64,000 nucleotides of DNA from Salsipaludibacter sp963735045 (GTDB lineage: Bacteria; Actinomycetota; Nitriliruptoria; Nitriliruptorales; Nitriliruptoraceae). Positions 23,115-32,302 of this stretch are shown in pieces. Position 1 is the first letter of the stretch. Each line of letters starts with the position of its first letter. Location of the stretch: the NCBI GenBank assembly GCA_963735045.1, contig CAVTIZ010000003.1:186001-250000 (forward strand). The letters are read 5' to 3'. Made by a program: the position numbers and the translations under genes. The notes under the pieces are model-generated. The model saw nothing but the letters and a program-made list of their open reading frames with translations, searched no databases and was not told the origin of the DNA.

Positions 23115-23879
23115 TCAGCTGGCGGGCATCAGGACGGCGTCGATGAGGTGCACGGTGGCGTTGGCGGTCGCGACGTTGCCGCAGACCACGTTGGCGGTGG
23201 TGCCGTCGGGCGACGTGACGGTCATCGCCTCGGCGTCGAACTCGAGCTCGCCACCGGCGAGGCTGGTCACGGTGCCGGCCTCACCCAGCGCGGCGGCGTC
23301 CATCTGGCCCTCGGCGACGTGGGTCGTCAGGATGGAGGTGAGCAGCTCCTGGTCGGCCAGTACGGCGTCCAGGGTGTCGGCCGGGATGGCCTCGAAGGCG
23401 GAGTTGATGGGGGCGAACACGGTCAGGGCCTCGGCGTTGTTGAGGGTGTCGACCAGGTCGGCCTCACCGACGGCAGTGACCAGGGTGCTCAGCAGCGGGT
23501 TGTTGGACGCGGCCGTGGCGACCGGGTCGTCGGCCATGCCCTCGGACGAGCCGTCGCCGTCGGCGGGGATCTGGTCACACGCGGGACCGACGGGCTCCAT
23601 CATGGCACCGCCCATCGCCTCGGTGGACTCCTCGGTCATGTCCTCGGTCATGCCCTCGGTCATGTCCTCGGTCATCGCCTCGGAGGGCGCCTCGGTCATG
23701 TCCTCGGTCATCTCCTCCGTCATCGCCTCGGAGGGGGCGTCGGAGGTGGCCTCGTCGGTCATCTGCTCGCTGGACGAGGTGGCGGTGTCGGCCGCGTCGT
23801 CACTGCCGCAGGCGGCGAGGGTGAGGCTGAACGCGGCGATCGCCGCGACGGCCCCGGTACGAATTCGTGTGGAACGCAT
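23115..23879 (-). CDS. Fasciclin (FAS1) domain lipoprotein, copy 3
   Basis: A 254-residue lipoprotein: lipobox LTLAAC (Cys 24), followed by a spacer built from MTE-type repeats (EAMTEEMTEDMTEAPSEAM and variants) and a FAS1 domain (SNNPLLSTLVTAV, ALTVFAPINSAFEAIP, HVAEGQMDAAAL, TVHLIDAVLMPAS). The spacer differs in length and unit from copy 2, while the FAS1 half is almost the same, so the tandem repeats evolve fast. ATG 23879 follows AAGGA. A palindrome like that of copy 2 lies 30 bp upstream. It is encoded after the molybdopterin oxidoreductase on the same strand, but has its own regulatory region. Confidence 0.92.
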   Translation of the reverse strand: MRSTRIRTGAVAAIAAFSLTLAACGSDDAADTATSSSEQMTDEATSDAPSEAMTEEMTEDMTEAPSEAMTEDMTEGMTEDMTEESTEAMGGAMMEPVGPACDQIPADGDGSSEGMADDPVATAASNNPLLSTLVTAVGEADLVDTLNNAEALTVFAPINSAFEAIPADTLDAVLADQELLTSILTTHVAEGQMDAAALGEAGTVTSLAGGELEFDAEAMTVTSPDGTTANVVCGNVATANATVHLIDAVLMPAS

Positions 23880-23908
23880 GGTGTGGTCCTTGGGCGGGTT
23901 TTGGCCGG

Positions 23909-23926
23909 GTACGACCGCTGTCGTAC
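23909..23926. promoter_or_regulatory. 18-bp palindromic operator upstream of fasciclin copy 3
   Basis: GTACGACCGCTGTCGTAC is palindromic except at one position and shares the TACGAC-N4-GTCGTA frame with the site at 22992-23009. It ends 30 bp before the ATG. Confidence 0.7.
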
Positions 23927-24005
23927 GGCCCGTGTCGTTGCACCCGTGGTTCGATGCCGACGCGGCGTCGGATTGGTCACCGGCCCCGTCGTCGGGGTGG
24001 GTGGA

Positions 24006-25673
24006 TCACCCCTCGTCGACGAACACGGCCAGGTTGTGCCACCCGCTGGCACCGTTGGGGAACGGGGGCTGCCGCTCCTCGGGCTGGACCTGCCCGGTGG
24101 CATCGGTGGCCCGCACGGTCAACTGGTGGCGGCCCGGCTCCACTGCGCCGGTGTCCCAGCGCCACACCCACTGGCGCCAGGTGTCGGGACCGACCGACTC
24201 GGCCAGCTCGGCCGGCTGGAACTCGCCGTCGTCGACGCGGACCTCGACGGCCTCGATGCCCCGGGTCTGGGCCCAGGCCACCCCGGCGACCGGGACGGTG
24301 TCGCCCCGGCGAACCCGGTCGAACCCGCTGGGGGTGTCGATCCGGCTCTGGACCTTGATGGGCCCACGCCGGTCCCAGCCGCGCTCGACCCAGTACATGT
24401 CGAAGGCGTCGAAGGTCGTCAGTTCGATCTCCGACAGCCACTTGGTCGCCGACACGTAGCCGTACAGCCCGGGGGTGACCAGCCGCAGGGGGAACCCGTG
24501 GACCTCCGGGAGCGGTTCGCCGTTCATGCCGTAGACCACCAGTGCCTCGTTGTCGGCAACGGCCTCGACGGGGAAGCCGGCGGTCCAGCCGTCGAACGCC
24601 CGACCGACCACCTGGTCGGCGCGCTCGTCCACGCCGACACGGTCCAACAGGTCGGCCAGCCGCACTCCCTGCCACGTGGCCGTCCCGACCAGGTCACCGC
24701 CGACCTCGTTGCTGACACAGGTCATGGTGATGGTGCGCTCGACGGCGGGCAGGGCGAGCAGGTCGGCGTAGGTGAGGGTCTGCTCCTCGGCGACCATGCC
24801 GTGGATCCGCAGGGTCCAGTCGGCCGAGGACAGCTGTGGCACCTGCAGCGCGGTGTCGATGCGGTAGAAGTCGTCGTTGTCGGTGACGAACGGCGACAGG
24901 CCGTCGACGTCGGGACCGGCGCCGGACGGGATCGCCGGTGCGGTCGTGTCGGGGGCCGGCAGGGCGAGGTCCTCGCGCTCGCCGGCGACCGAGAAACGAC
25001 GACCGAGCAGGCGGCCGGCGCCGGCGGCGGCGACGGACGCCACCGCGACGGAGCCGGCAGCGACCAGGAACGACCGACGGCTGCGCGGCTCGCCGCTCCA
25101 TCCCGTCGTGTCGGCGCCCGGGGAGCCGCCGTGGGAGTCGCCGTGGGAGTCGCTCGGCACCACCCGACCGTGCACCAGCCACAACAGCGTCGGGACGGCC
25201 ACGGCCGCGGTGGCCAGGCCCGGCAGCAGTGACCACGGGAGCACCGCGGTGGGGTCCACGGCCGCCGCGGCGACGGCCACCGCCCCCAGGGCCGCGGCGG
25301 CGCCGGCGGCGATGCGCGGTCGACGACGGGCCAGGATCCCGAGCCCGGCGGCCACGACCACGAGGGTGACCACGATCCCGACGACCAGGGCCAGCTTGTC
25401 GTTGGTCCCGAACCACGCGATCGCCAGGTCCTTGACGGGGCGCGGGACGCCGTCGACGACGCGATTGCCGATGGAGACGACGGGTGAGCGCAGGCTCGCA
25501 CCCAGGCCGGCGACCAGTTCACCCGCGGCGAGGCCGGCGACCGCGGCCAGGACGCCGGCGACGGCGGCCCGGGGACGCGAGGGCAGGTCGGGCGCAGTGT
25601 CCGGGCCATCGTCGCCCCGAGGCGGTTCGACGGGGGGTTCGACGGGGGGCGAGGTGGGGGTGGAGGTGGACAT
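24006..25673 (-). CDS. Polytopic molybdopterin-dependent oxidoreductase (sulfite oxidase family)
   Basis: A 555-residue protein. Residues about 35-175 hold four hydrophobic helices. A twin-arginine motif RRSFL (R199-R200) then precedes a fifth helix, and the catalytic part follows outside the membrane. The molybdenum-cofactor ligand is Cys319 in TITMTCVSNEVGG, with the oxidoreductase blocks GVRLADLLDRVGV, YGMNGEPLPEVHGFPLRLV, PGLYGYVSATKWL and a C-terminal Ig-like dimer domain (GVAWAQTRGIEAVEVRVDDG). This Tat-after-several-helices layout is known for actinobacterial Rieske proteins and for a related molybdoprotein, where Sec inserts the first helices and Tat the last. No Moco or cytochrome genes are adjacent. 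Substrate unknown; sulfite or a similar oxyanion is possible. Confidence 0.88.
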   Translation of the reverse strand: MSTSTPTSPPVEPPVEPPRGDDGPDTAPDLPSRPRAAVAGVLAAVAGLAAGELVAGLGASLRSPVVSIGNRVVDGVPRPVKDLAIAWFGTNDKLALVVGIVVTLVVVAAGLGILARRRPRIAAGAAAALGAVAVAAAAVDPTAVLPWSLLPGLATAAVAVPTLLWLVHGRVVPSDSHGDSHGGSPGADTTGWSGEPRSRRSFLVAAGSVAVASVAAAGAGRLLGRRFSVAGEREDLALPAPDTTAPAIPSGAGPDVDGLSPFVTDNDDFYRIDTALQVPQLSSADWTLRIHGMVAEEQTLTYADLLALPAVERTITMTCVSNEVGGDLVGTATWQGVRLADLLDRVGVDERADQVVGRAFDGWTAGFPVEAVADNEALVVYGMNGEPLPEVHGFPLRLVTPGLYGYVSATKWLSEIELTTFDAFDMYWVERGWDRRGPIKVQSRIDTPSGFDRVRRGDTVPVAGVAWAQTRGIEAVEVRVDDGEFQPAELAESVGPDTWRQWVWRWDTGAVEPGRHQLTVRATDATGQVQPEERQPPFPNGASGWHNLAVFVDEG

Positions 25674-25824
25674 GCTGGCGCCAGCGAGAGGGGGCGGGTG
25701 GTCGTGGGTGGTTCGTGCGCCAGTGTCGCCGAGATTGCCCGGCCGTGACGTCGTGCGGTGACCGCGGGGCCGGCGGTGACGTCGGGGGGGCGGCCGGGGG
25801 CGTCGGCGTGGCGTCCCGACGGCG

Positions 25825-26139
25825 TCAGTGCAGGTCGATGGCCAGCAGCAGCCCGGCGAAGGACGTCATGAAGGCGGCGGTGGCGCAGACGAACATCGAA
25901 CGAGGGTGACGCCATCCGACGTCCTCCCCGTCGCGTTCGGTGTAGTTGACCCGTGACAGCCACATGGCCAGCAGGCACAGCGCGATCGAGGCGATCGGCA
26001 GGACCACCATCAGCAGGGGGAAGCCGTCGAGCCCGCTGCGGACCAGGATCGCCATCGACACCAGGATGATCGTCGACGACGTGCGCTGGTCCGCAAGTGT
26101 GCTGCGGGCACTGGGGGCGGCGGCGGCGGTCGGGATCAT
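25825..26139 (-). CDS. Small membrane protein, DUF202-like
   Basis: A 104-residue predicted membrane protein with three hydrophobic segments (TIILVSMAILVRSGL, LLMVVLPIASIALCLLAMWL, MFVCATAAFMTSFAGLLLAI). The N-terminal STLADQRTSST resembles the QRT-type start of DUF202 proteins. ATG 26139 overlaps the stop codon of the upstream DUF202 gene as ATGA, so the two are cotranslated and probably form a hetero-oligomeric pair. Such pairs occur in other bacteria with unknown function. Confidence 0.75.
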   Translation of the reverse strand: MIPTAAAAPSARSTLADQRTSSTIILVSMAILVRSGLDGFPLLMVVLPIASIALCLLAMWLSRVNYTERDGEDVGWRHPRSMFVCATAAFMTSFAGLLLAIDLH

Positions 26140-26525
26140 CGCAGCCACACGTTGTAGGCCAGGCCGACGAGGGCGCCGCCCAGCACCGCCCCGCCGACCA
26201 GGAACGCCATCGTCGGACTGGGCAGGGATCGATCGAGGCGCAGCGCACGCTCGGTGACCGCCCACCGGAACACGGCCCCGAAGATGATCGACAGCGACAG
26301 GGAGAAGGCCGAGATGGACAGGAACAGCGACAGCTCCCGCCCGACCAGGTCGCGGACGAGCAGGAGGCCACCGCCACCGGCGGCGAACCCGGTGGACGTC
26401 CGGATCCACGACAGCAGGGTGCGCTCGTTGGCGAGGCTGAACCGGGGGTCGGGTTCGGAACCGACCTTGTACACCCATCGGGGGCGACGAAGTCGGGACT
26501 CGTCCATGCCAGGCAGTGGTTCCAT
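26136..26525 (-). CDS. DUF202 (YidH-like) membrane protein
   Basis: A 129-residue protein with the DUF202 signature RFSLANERTLLSWIRTSTGFAAGG, followed by two further helices (FLSISAFSLSLSIIFGAVFR and MAFLVGGAVLGGALVGLA). Three transmembrane segments in total, and normal length (about 115-130). ATG 26525 is taken because AGGA lies about 8 bp upstream; ATG 26507 is also in frame. It is divergent from argS. Function unknown; the second gene overlaps it by 4 bp. Confidence 0.85.
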   Translation of the reverse strand: MEPLPGMDESRLRRPRWVYKVGSEPDPRFSLANERTLLSWIRTSTGFAAGGGGLLLVRDLVGRELSLFLSISAFSLSLSIIFGAVFRWAVTERALRLDRSLPSPTMAFLVGGAVLGGALVGLAYNVWLR

Positions 26526-26691
26526 GCGATCGATCCTACTCCCGCGGTCCGCCACGTCGACGGCAGGGCCGGCCGACTCCACGGGGGTGGCGTACGCCGT
26601 CGAGTGGGCGCCCGGGGGCGCGATCCGGTGGCTGCCTGGCTGGCGTACAGTCGGGCCCCGCCGCCCCACCGCCGTCGACCCTGGTTCCACG

Positions 26692-28449
26692 ATGACCGCC
26701 ACCGATCCCGTCCTGGCCGAACTCGGGTCCGCGATCGACGCGGCACTGGCCGCCGCCGACCTGCCGCCGGTCGACGATCCGGCCTTCGAGCGCCCCCGCG
26801 ACCCCGACCACGGGGACTGGGCGTCGACGCTGGCGCTGCGATTGGCCAAGCCGGCGCGGATGGCACCGCGGGCGATCGCCGACACGCTGGTCGAGCACCT
26901 GGTCCTGCCGGCGTCGGTGTCGTCGGTGGAGGTGGCAGGTCCGGGGTTCCTCAACTTCCGGCTGTCCGCCGACGTCGTCGCCGACATGGTGCGCGACATC
27001 CTCGCCCGGGGGTCGTCGCTGCGCGCGGTCGCGGCGACCGGGCGGCGGGTCAACGTCGAGTTCGTGTCGGCCAACCCGACCGGGCCCCTGCACCTCGGGG
27101 CGGGCCGGTGGGCCGCACTCGGTGACGCGTGGGCCGCGCTGATCGCGACGACCGGCGACGAGGTCGTGCGTGAGTACTACGTCAACGACGCCGGTGGCCA
27201 GATCCTGACCTGGGGCGAGTCGCTCGTGCTGGTCGCGCGTGGCGAGGTCCTCGACGACCACCACTACCAGGGGACGTACGTGCGCACGGTCGCGAAGCGG
27301 CTGCGGACCACCTGGGGTGACGAGATCTTCGAAGAGGACGGGCCCGGCGACCTGCCCCCCGAGGTGGCGGCGCTGGACGAGGTCGGCGACCTGGCCGACG
27401 ACGGCGACAACCCGCACGCGACGTCGGGCGATGCCGGTCGTCGCATGTCGGTGGGCCTGGCCCACCGGGTCGGTGTGCTGGGCGCCGAGGTGATGCGCGC
27501 CGGGATGCAGCGTGACCTGCACGCGCTGGGCGTGGACTTCGACGTGTGGTTCTCCGAGCGCGAGCGCCTGCACGAGACCGGGGCGATCGAGGCCGTCGTC
27601 GCGCGCCTGGTCGACGATGGCCAGACCCACACCAGCGACGGGGCCGTGTTCCTGCGCACCACCGACCACGGCGACGACAAGGACCGGCCGCTGGTGCGTT
27701 CCGACGGGCGACCGACCTACTTCGCGGCCGACTGCGCCTACCTGCTGGACAAGTGGGGGCGGGCCGACCACCTCGTGTACCTGCTCGGTGCCGACCACCA
27801 CGGGTACGTGGCCCGGTTGCAGGCCGCCGGTGCGTGCCTGGGGATCCCGGCCGAGGCACTGGAGGTCCGGGTCGGGCAGATGGTCAACCTGCTGCGTGAC
27901 GGCGAGCCGGTGAAGATGTCCAAGCGCGCCGGGACCTTCACCTCGCTGGCCGACGTCGTCGACGAGGTCGGGGCGGACGTGACCCGGTACCACTTCCTGC
28001 GCTCGTCGATCGACACCACGATCGACTTCGACCTCGCCAGGGTCGCCGAGCAGTCGATGGAAAACCCGGTCTACTACGTGCAGTACGCCCATGCCCGGAT
28101 CTCGTCGCTGCTGCGCACCGCCGACGAGCGCGATTTCGACCCCGGTGATCCGGCCGACGCCGACCTGTCGCTGCTGGTCCACCCGGCCGAGGTCGACCTG
28201 CTGCGCGAGATGGGCAAGGTGGACGAGGTGGTGGCCGCCGCCGCGGACCTGCGCGCGACCCAGCGCCTGGCACGCTACGCCGAGGACCTCGCCGCGACCT
28301 TCCACCGGTTCTACACCGAGTGCCGGGTGTTGGGCGACGACGTCGACGTCGAGCTGGGCCGTGCCCGCTACCACCTCGCCGCGGCCGCACGCCAGGTCCT
28401 GGCCGACGTGCTCGGACTGCTGCGGGTGGACGCCCCGGAACGGATGTAG
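26692..28449 (+). CDS. argS: Arginyl-tRNA synthetase
   Basis: A 585-residue class I aminoacyl-tRNA synthetase charging tRNA-Arg. The N-terminal Add1 domain is followed by SANPTGPLHLGAG (HIGH-type motif at 134-137, with Ala in place of the last His), EYYVNDAGGQI, a full Rossmann fold with GADHHGYVARL, KMSK at 408-411 (VKMSKRAGTF) and the DALR anticodon-binding domain (SSLLRTADERDF ... LLRVDAPERM). Length is typical. ATG 26692 suits the family N-terminus, without a strong Shine-Dalgarno. It heads the conserved argS-lysA-hom-thrB-rho order of actinobacteria, but here addAB is inserted before lysA. Confidence 0.96.
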   Translation: MTATDPVLAELGSAIDAALAAADLPPVDDPAFERPRDPDHGDWASTLALRLAKPARMAPRAIADTLVEHLVLPASVSSVEVAGPGFLNFRLSADVVADMVRDILARGSSLRAVAATGRRVNVEFVSANPTGPLHLGAGRWAALGDAWAALIATTGDEVVREYYVNDAGGQILTWGESLVLVARGEVLDDHHYQGTYVRTVAKRLRTTWGDEIFEEDGPGDLPPEVAALDEVGDLADDGDNPHATSGDAGRRMSVGLAHRVGVLGAEVMRAGMQRDLHALGVDFDVWFSERERLHETGAIEAVVARLVDDGQTHTSDGAVFLRTTDHGDDKDRPLVRSDGRPTYFAADCAYLLDKWGRADHLVYLLGADHHGYVARLQAAGACLGIPAEALEVRVGQMVNLLRDGEPVKMSKRAGTFTSLADVVDEVGADVTRYHFLRSSIDTTIDFDLARVAEQSMENPVYYVQYAHARISSLLRTADERDFDPGDPADADLSLLVHPAEVDLLREMGKVDEVVAAAADLRATQRLARYAEDLAATFHRFYTECRVLGDDVDVELGRARYHLAAAARQVLADVLGLLRVDAPERM

Positions 28450-28451
28450 GC

Positions 28452-28491
28452 CGCATCGGGCGACGTCGTGTCGGCATGACGGCCCGGTGCG
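28452..28491. terminator. Hairpin between convergent argS and addA-like genes
   Basis: CGCATCGGGC and GCCCGGTGCG form a 10-bp stem with one G-T pair and a 20-nt loop, filling the 43-bp gap between the two stop codons. Probably a bidirectional terminator. Confidence 0.5.
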
Positions 28492-28492
28492 A

Positions 28493-31400
28493 TCACGTCG
28501 TGGCGTCCAGTGCGACGCGGAGGTCGGCGATCGCGGCCGACAGGTCGTCGCCCGCGATCTCGACCTGCCGGCGATCCGGGTCGGCCACGCCGGTCAGCAC
28601 GAACACACAGCGGGACACCGGTCGGCCCAGGGCGACCTGCAGCGCCAGCGCGTAGGTCGCGGCCTGGGGGCGGTAGCGGGCCACGACCTCGGCCGGGGAG
28701 CGTCCGTCGGTGGCGTCGGTCTTCCAGTCCACGACCACCAGGTCGTCGGACCCCTCGCCGTCCCCGGGCAGTTCCAGCAGGAGGTCCACGAAGCCCTCGA
28801 TGGTGATCGGCTCGGCACCGGACCGCTCGACCGGCGCACCGACGTGCAGCTCGCGCCAGAAGCGACCGCCAGCCAGCGCCTCGGCCACGATCGGGGTCTC
28901 GGCGGCCCGGCGAACGCGGTCGGCCACCAGGGTGGCGTCGGCCAGCGGCAGGCCCTCCACGGCGCACTGGCTGCGGGCGAGCGCGTCCAGGTCCGCCAGC
29001 GTGGCCAGGTCGACGGACTGCAGCACGTTGTGCACCGCTCGTCCGACGGCCGACCCGGCCCGCCCACGGCGCCACGCGCCCGGCCCGTCCCCGTCATCGC
29101 CCGATCGCGGGTCGTCGCCACTCACCATGGCGTGCTCCGGGCCGGGGGAGGGCGTGGGCGCAGCCGTGTGGGGCCGGGGGTCCCCGTCGCCGTGGACATC
29201 GTCGTCGGGGTCCACCGGCGAGTCCGTCGTCGGTGACGTCCCCGGCTCGTCGAGGCCCAGCGTCAACTGTCGTGCCCCGACCGGCGGCGATCCGCTTGCG
29301 TCGCGGGACCCGTGCGTGGCGCCGGCCGGGGCGGCCTCGGCAGTGGCGGCCTCGGCAGTGGCGCCGGGGTCGTGGTGTGCGACGGCCGCGGCGTCGACCT
29401 CCGCCCGCGCGGTCGCGAGCTGGGCGGCGATCGTGGTGGCGGCCAGCACGCGTGGGCGTGCGGCGGCGCGTGCGAGCTCCTCGTGGCGCCGGCGGAACGT
29501 CCGCAACTGCTCCGCCGTGATCGGCGCACCGACCGCCGGGTCCTCGACCGGCACGGTGGGAGGATCGCCGATGTCCTGGCGGCTCCAGCGTCGGTCGAGC
29601 GACTCGGTTCGTTCGAGCAGCCACGCCGCATGGCAGTCGCTGGTCGAGTGGTGCAGCGAGACGACCAGGAGGTCACGAGCTCGCGTCGTGGCGACGTACA
29701 GCAGCCGTGCCTCCTCGTGGCGGTGGTGCGTTCGGGCCCCGACGACGTCGTCGTCACCGGTCAGCAGGCGGGCATAGCCGGCCGTCTTGAGACCCGTGCC
29801 GAGGTTCAGCTCGGGACGGCCGTCGGGATCCCAGAGCAGGCGCGGATCGTGCGGTGGCTTGTTGGTGCCGGTGTCGAGGCCCAGCACGATCACCACCGGG
29901 TACTCCAACCCCTTGGCGGCGTGGACGGTCGTCACCCGCACGGCATCGTCGTCGGGGTCGGCAACCACGTGCTCGTGGGCCCGCACGCCCTCCTCCTCCT
30001 GCTGTCGCAGCCAGCGGACGAAGCCGCGCAGGTGCCCGCCCCCGGCATGGAAGTCGTGGGCCTGGTCGACCACGAACCGCAGGCGTCGCCACCGGTCCCG
30101 CGGTCGGCGACGTGCCAGGACCAGCTCGACCAGGTGGAGTTCATCGATCACGCGTTCCACCACGCCACCGATGGTGCGTTCGGCCCGGTCGCGTCGCAGC
30201 CGCGCCAGCGTGGCGAGTCCGCGTGGCACGGGGTGGTCCCGGCCGATGAGGGCATCGTGGTCGTCGTGGAGCCGGGCGAGCAGGTCCTCGTCGGGGTCGT
30301 CGGGCACCCACCAGCGGCCGCCGGCACGGCGCCAGGTCAGCAGGTCGGCGTCCGAGCAGCCCAGTGCGGGGTGGCGCAGGGCGGCCACCACGGCGACCCC
30401 GTCGTTGGGATCCTCGATGGCGGTCAGCAGGTTGGTGAGGTCGCGGACCTCGTCGGTGCCGAACACCAACGATCGGGCCTCGACGACCAACGACAGGCCG
30501 GCGTCGTCGAAGCAGCGCTCCAACTGGCGGGCGGTGGCGTGGCGGCGCACGAGCACGGCGATGTCGCCGGCCCGCGCCAGGCGGGGCTCGCGGGTGTCGT
30601 GGTCGAGCACGTACTCGACGTCGACGATCGATCGCACGACGTCCACGACGTCGCTGGCCTCGAGGCGACGCGTGTCCTGCGCCGAGTCGTCGGAGGAGCC
30701 GCCGAACCAGCGCACGGCCGGGACCCCACCGTCCCCCTCGTCCGGGTCGGGCATCCGCGGTCGTTTCGTCGTCAGCGGGCGGTACGCGGGCTGGGCGTGA
30801 CGCTGGGGCTGCAGCAGGTCGGCGAAGACGTCGTTGACCCAGTCGATGACGCCCGGCACCGAGCGGAAGTTGTGGGTGAGGTGGCGCAGGTCGCCACCAC
30901 CACCGACCACGACGTCCTTGGCGCCCTCGTACACGGCGATGTCGGCCCCGCGGAAACGATAGATCGACTGCTTGGGGTCCCCGACGAAGAACAGTCGGCC
31001 GGGTCGGAGTTCGGCGTGGGCCCAGTCCACGGAGCCGCTGGCGTCGGCCGAGGCGGCCACGGCGTCGGGGTCGCGGGCGCCCAGCAGGACGGCGATCTCG
31101 ATCTGGACCGGATCGGTGTCCTGGAACTCGTCGACCAGGAGGTGGTCGAGTCCGCCGGCGACGCGCGCCCGCACCTCGGCGTGGTCCCGGAGCACGTCAC
31201 GGGCCAGTACGAGGAGGTCATCGAACACCAGCGTGGCCGCCCGGCGGCGCCGGTCGGCCCACGACGTGACGAAGTGGGCGGTCCAGCCCGCCATGGTGCG
31301 GATGAGGTGGTCGGCCTGGGCCGCGAACACGTCGTCGCAGGCCCTGGGGAGGTGCTTGGCCCGGTCCCGCACGGCCTTGGCCCCATCGAGGTCGCCCCAG

Positions 31401-32302
31401 GCCGCCTTGGCACCGACGCTTCCCAGGGGCGGCGCGTCGAGGACGGCCTGCAGCGCCGCGAAGACCTGGGCACGGTCGGCGTCCGGGTCGTCGGCGACGT
31501 CGGCCAACTCGCGGCCGGCACGGGCCCAGGTCTCGAGCCGGGGGATCAGCTTGTCACCGGGGGACGCCGCACGACCGTGCTCGACCATGTGGTCGATGTC
31601 GTCGACGCACGCGGTCACGTCCCCGAGGTCGAGGGGCGGCGGGGTGTAGCCGGTCGGGCGCCGCGGGAGTCCCGTGGGGATCCGGTGCAGGTCACGGTGC
31701 AGTGCCTCGGCGAGCCGCCGGACCCGCGGGATGGTGAGCCCGACGAGGTCCATCTGGGCCAGCGCGGGCTGGACCGCGTCGTCATCGACGAAGGACGCCA
31801 GCCACGCCTCCCACTGCAGGTCGAAGGCCGCGGACTCCTCGATCTCCCCGAGCAGTTCGAAGTCGGGGGCGAGCCCGGCCTCGATCGGGTGGTCGGACAG
31901 GATCCGGTGGGCGAAGGCGTGCAGGGTCGAGAACGTCGCCTGGTCCAGGTCGTCGAGCGCGGTGGCGATCCGGTCCATCGCCGGGCCGCCGCCACCGTCG
32001 GCGCGGTCGTGGAGTTCGCGGGCCCGCTCCTCCATCACCGTGCGGACACGATGGCGCAGTTCGGCGGCTGCCGCCTCGGTGAAGGTGATCGCGGCGATCC
32101 GGGTCACCGGGACGCCGTCGGTGACCAGCGTGACGATGCGGTCCACCAGCGCGGTGGTCTTGCCGGTCCCGGCACCGGCGTCGACGAAGATCGTGGCGTC
32201 GGTCCCGTGGACGCCGCTGATCACGTCGCGATCGAGCCGGTCGGGCAACGCCGTCGACACGTCGCCCTCCCGGGATCCGGAGGTGATCGCCGCCGTGCTC
32301 AT
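28493..32302 (-). CDS. AddA-like helicase-nuclease subunit
   Basis: A 1269-residue UvrD/RecB-type protein for double-strand-break processing. Walker A DAGAGTGKTTAL is near residue 45, AAITFTEAAAAELRHRV is motif Ia, DHLLVDEFQDTD motif II, GRLFFVGDPKQSIYRFRGAD motif III, and VTTVHAAKGLEYPVVIV and LLYVATTRARD motifs V and VI. A disordered acidic spacer (about residues 990-1070) leads to a C-terminal PD-(D/E)xK nuclease with GFVDLLLEL ... LVVVDWKTDATDG. That is the AddA/RecB order. The partner gene upstream overlaps by 4 bp (ATGA). This is the AddAB type rather than RecBCD, since no RecD is present. Whether Chi-like sites are used cannot be judged here. Confidence 0.9.
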   Translation of the reverse strand: MSTAAITSGSREGDVSTALPDRLDRDVISGVHGTDATIFVDAGAGTGKTTALVDRIVTLVTDGVPVTRIAAITFTEAAAAELRHRVRTVMEERARELHDRADGGGGPAMDRIATALDDLDQATFSTLHAFAHRILSDHPIEAGLAPDFELLGEIEESAAFDLQWEAWLASFVDDDAVQPALAQMDLVGLTIPRVRRLAEALHRDLHRIPTGLPRRPTGYTPPPLDLGDVTACVDDIDHMVEHGRAASPGDKLIPRLETWARAGRELADVADDPDADRAQVFAALQAVLDAPPLGSVGAKAAWGDLDGAKAVRDRAKHLPRACDDVFAAQADHLIRTMAGWTAHFVTSWADRRRRAATLVFDDLLVLARDVLRDHAEVRARVAGGLDHLLVDEFQDTDPVQIEIAVLLGARDPDAVAASADASGSVDWAHAELRPGRLFFVGDPKQSIYRFRGADIAVYEGAKDVVVGGGGDLRHLTHNFRSVPGVIDWVNDVFADLLQPQRHAQPAYRPLTTKRPRMPDPDEGDGGVPAVRWFGGSSDDSAQDTRRLEASDVVDVVRSIVDVEYVLDHDTREPRLARAGDIAVLVRRHATARQLERCFDDAGLSLVVEARSLVFGTDEVRDLTNLLTAIEDPNDGVAVVAALRHPALGCSDADLLTWRRAGGRWWVPDDPDEDLLARLHDDHDALIGRDHPVPRGLATLARLRRDRAERTIGGVVERVIDELHLVELVLARRRPRDRWRRLRFVVDQAHDFHAGGGHLRGFVRWLRQQEEEGVRAHEHVVADPDDDAVRVTTVHAAKGLEYPVVIVLGLDTGTNKPPHDPRLLWDPDGRPELNLGTGLKTAGYARLLTGDDDVVGARTHHRHEEARLLYVATTRARDLLVVSLHHSTSDCHAAWLLERTESLDRRWSRQDIGDPPTVPVEDPAVGAPITAEQLRTFRRRHEELARAAARPRVLAATTIAAQLATARAEVDAAAVAHHDPGATAEAATAEAAPAGATHGSRDASGSPPVGARQLTLGLDEPGTSPTTDSPVDPDDDVHGDGDPRPHTAAPTPSPGPEHAMVSGDDPRSGDDGDGPGAWRRGRAGSAVGRAVHNVLQSVDLATLADLDALARSQCAVEGLPLADATLVADRVRRAAETPIVAEALAGGRFWRELHVGAPVERSGAEPITIEGFVDLLLELPGDGEGSDDLVVVDWKTDATDGRSPAEVVARYRPQAATYALALQVALGRPVSRCVFVLTGVADPDRRQVEIAGDDLSAAIADLRVALDATT

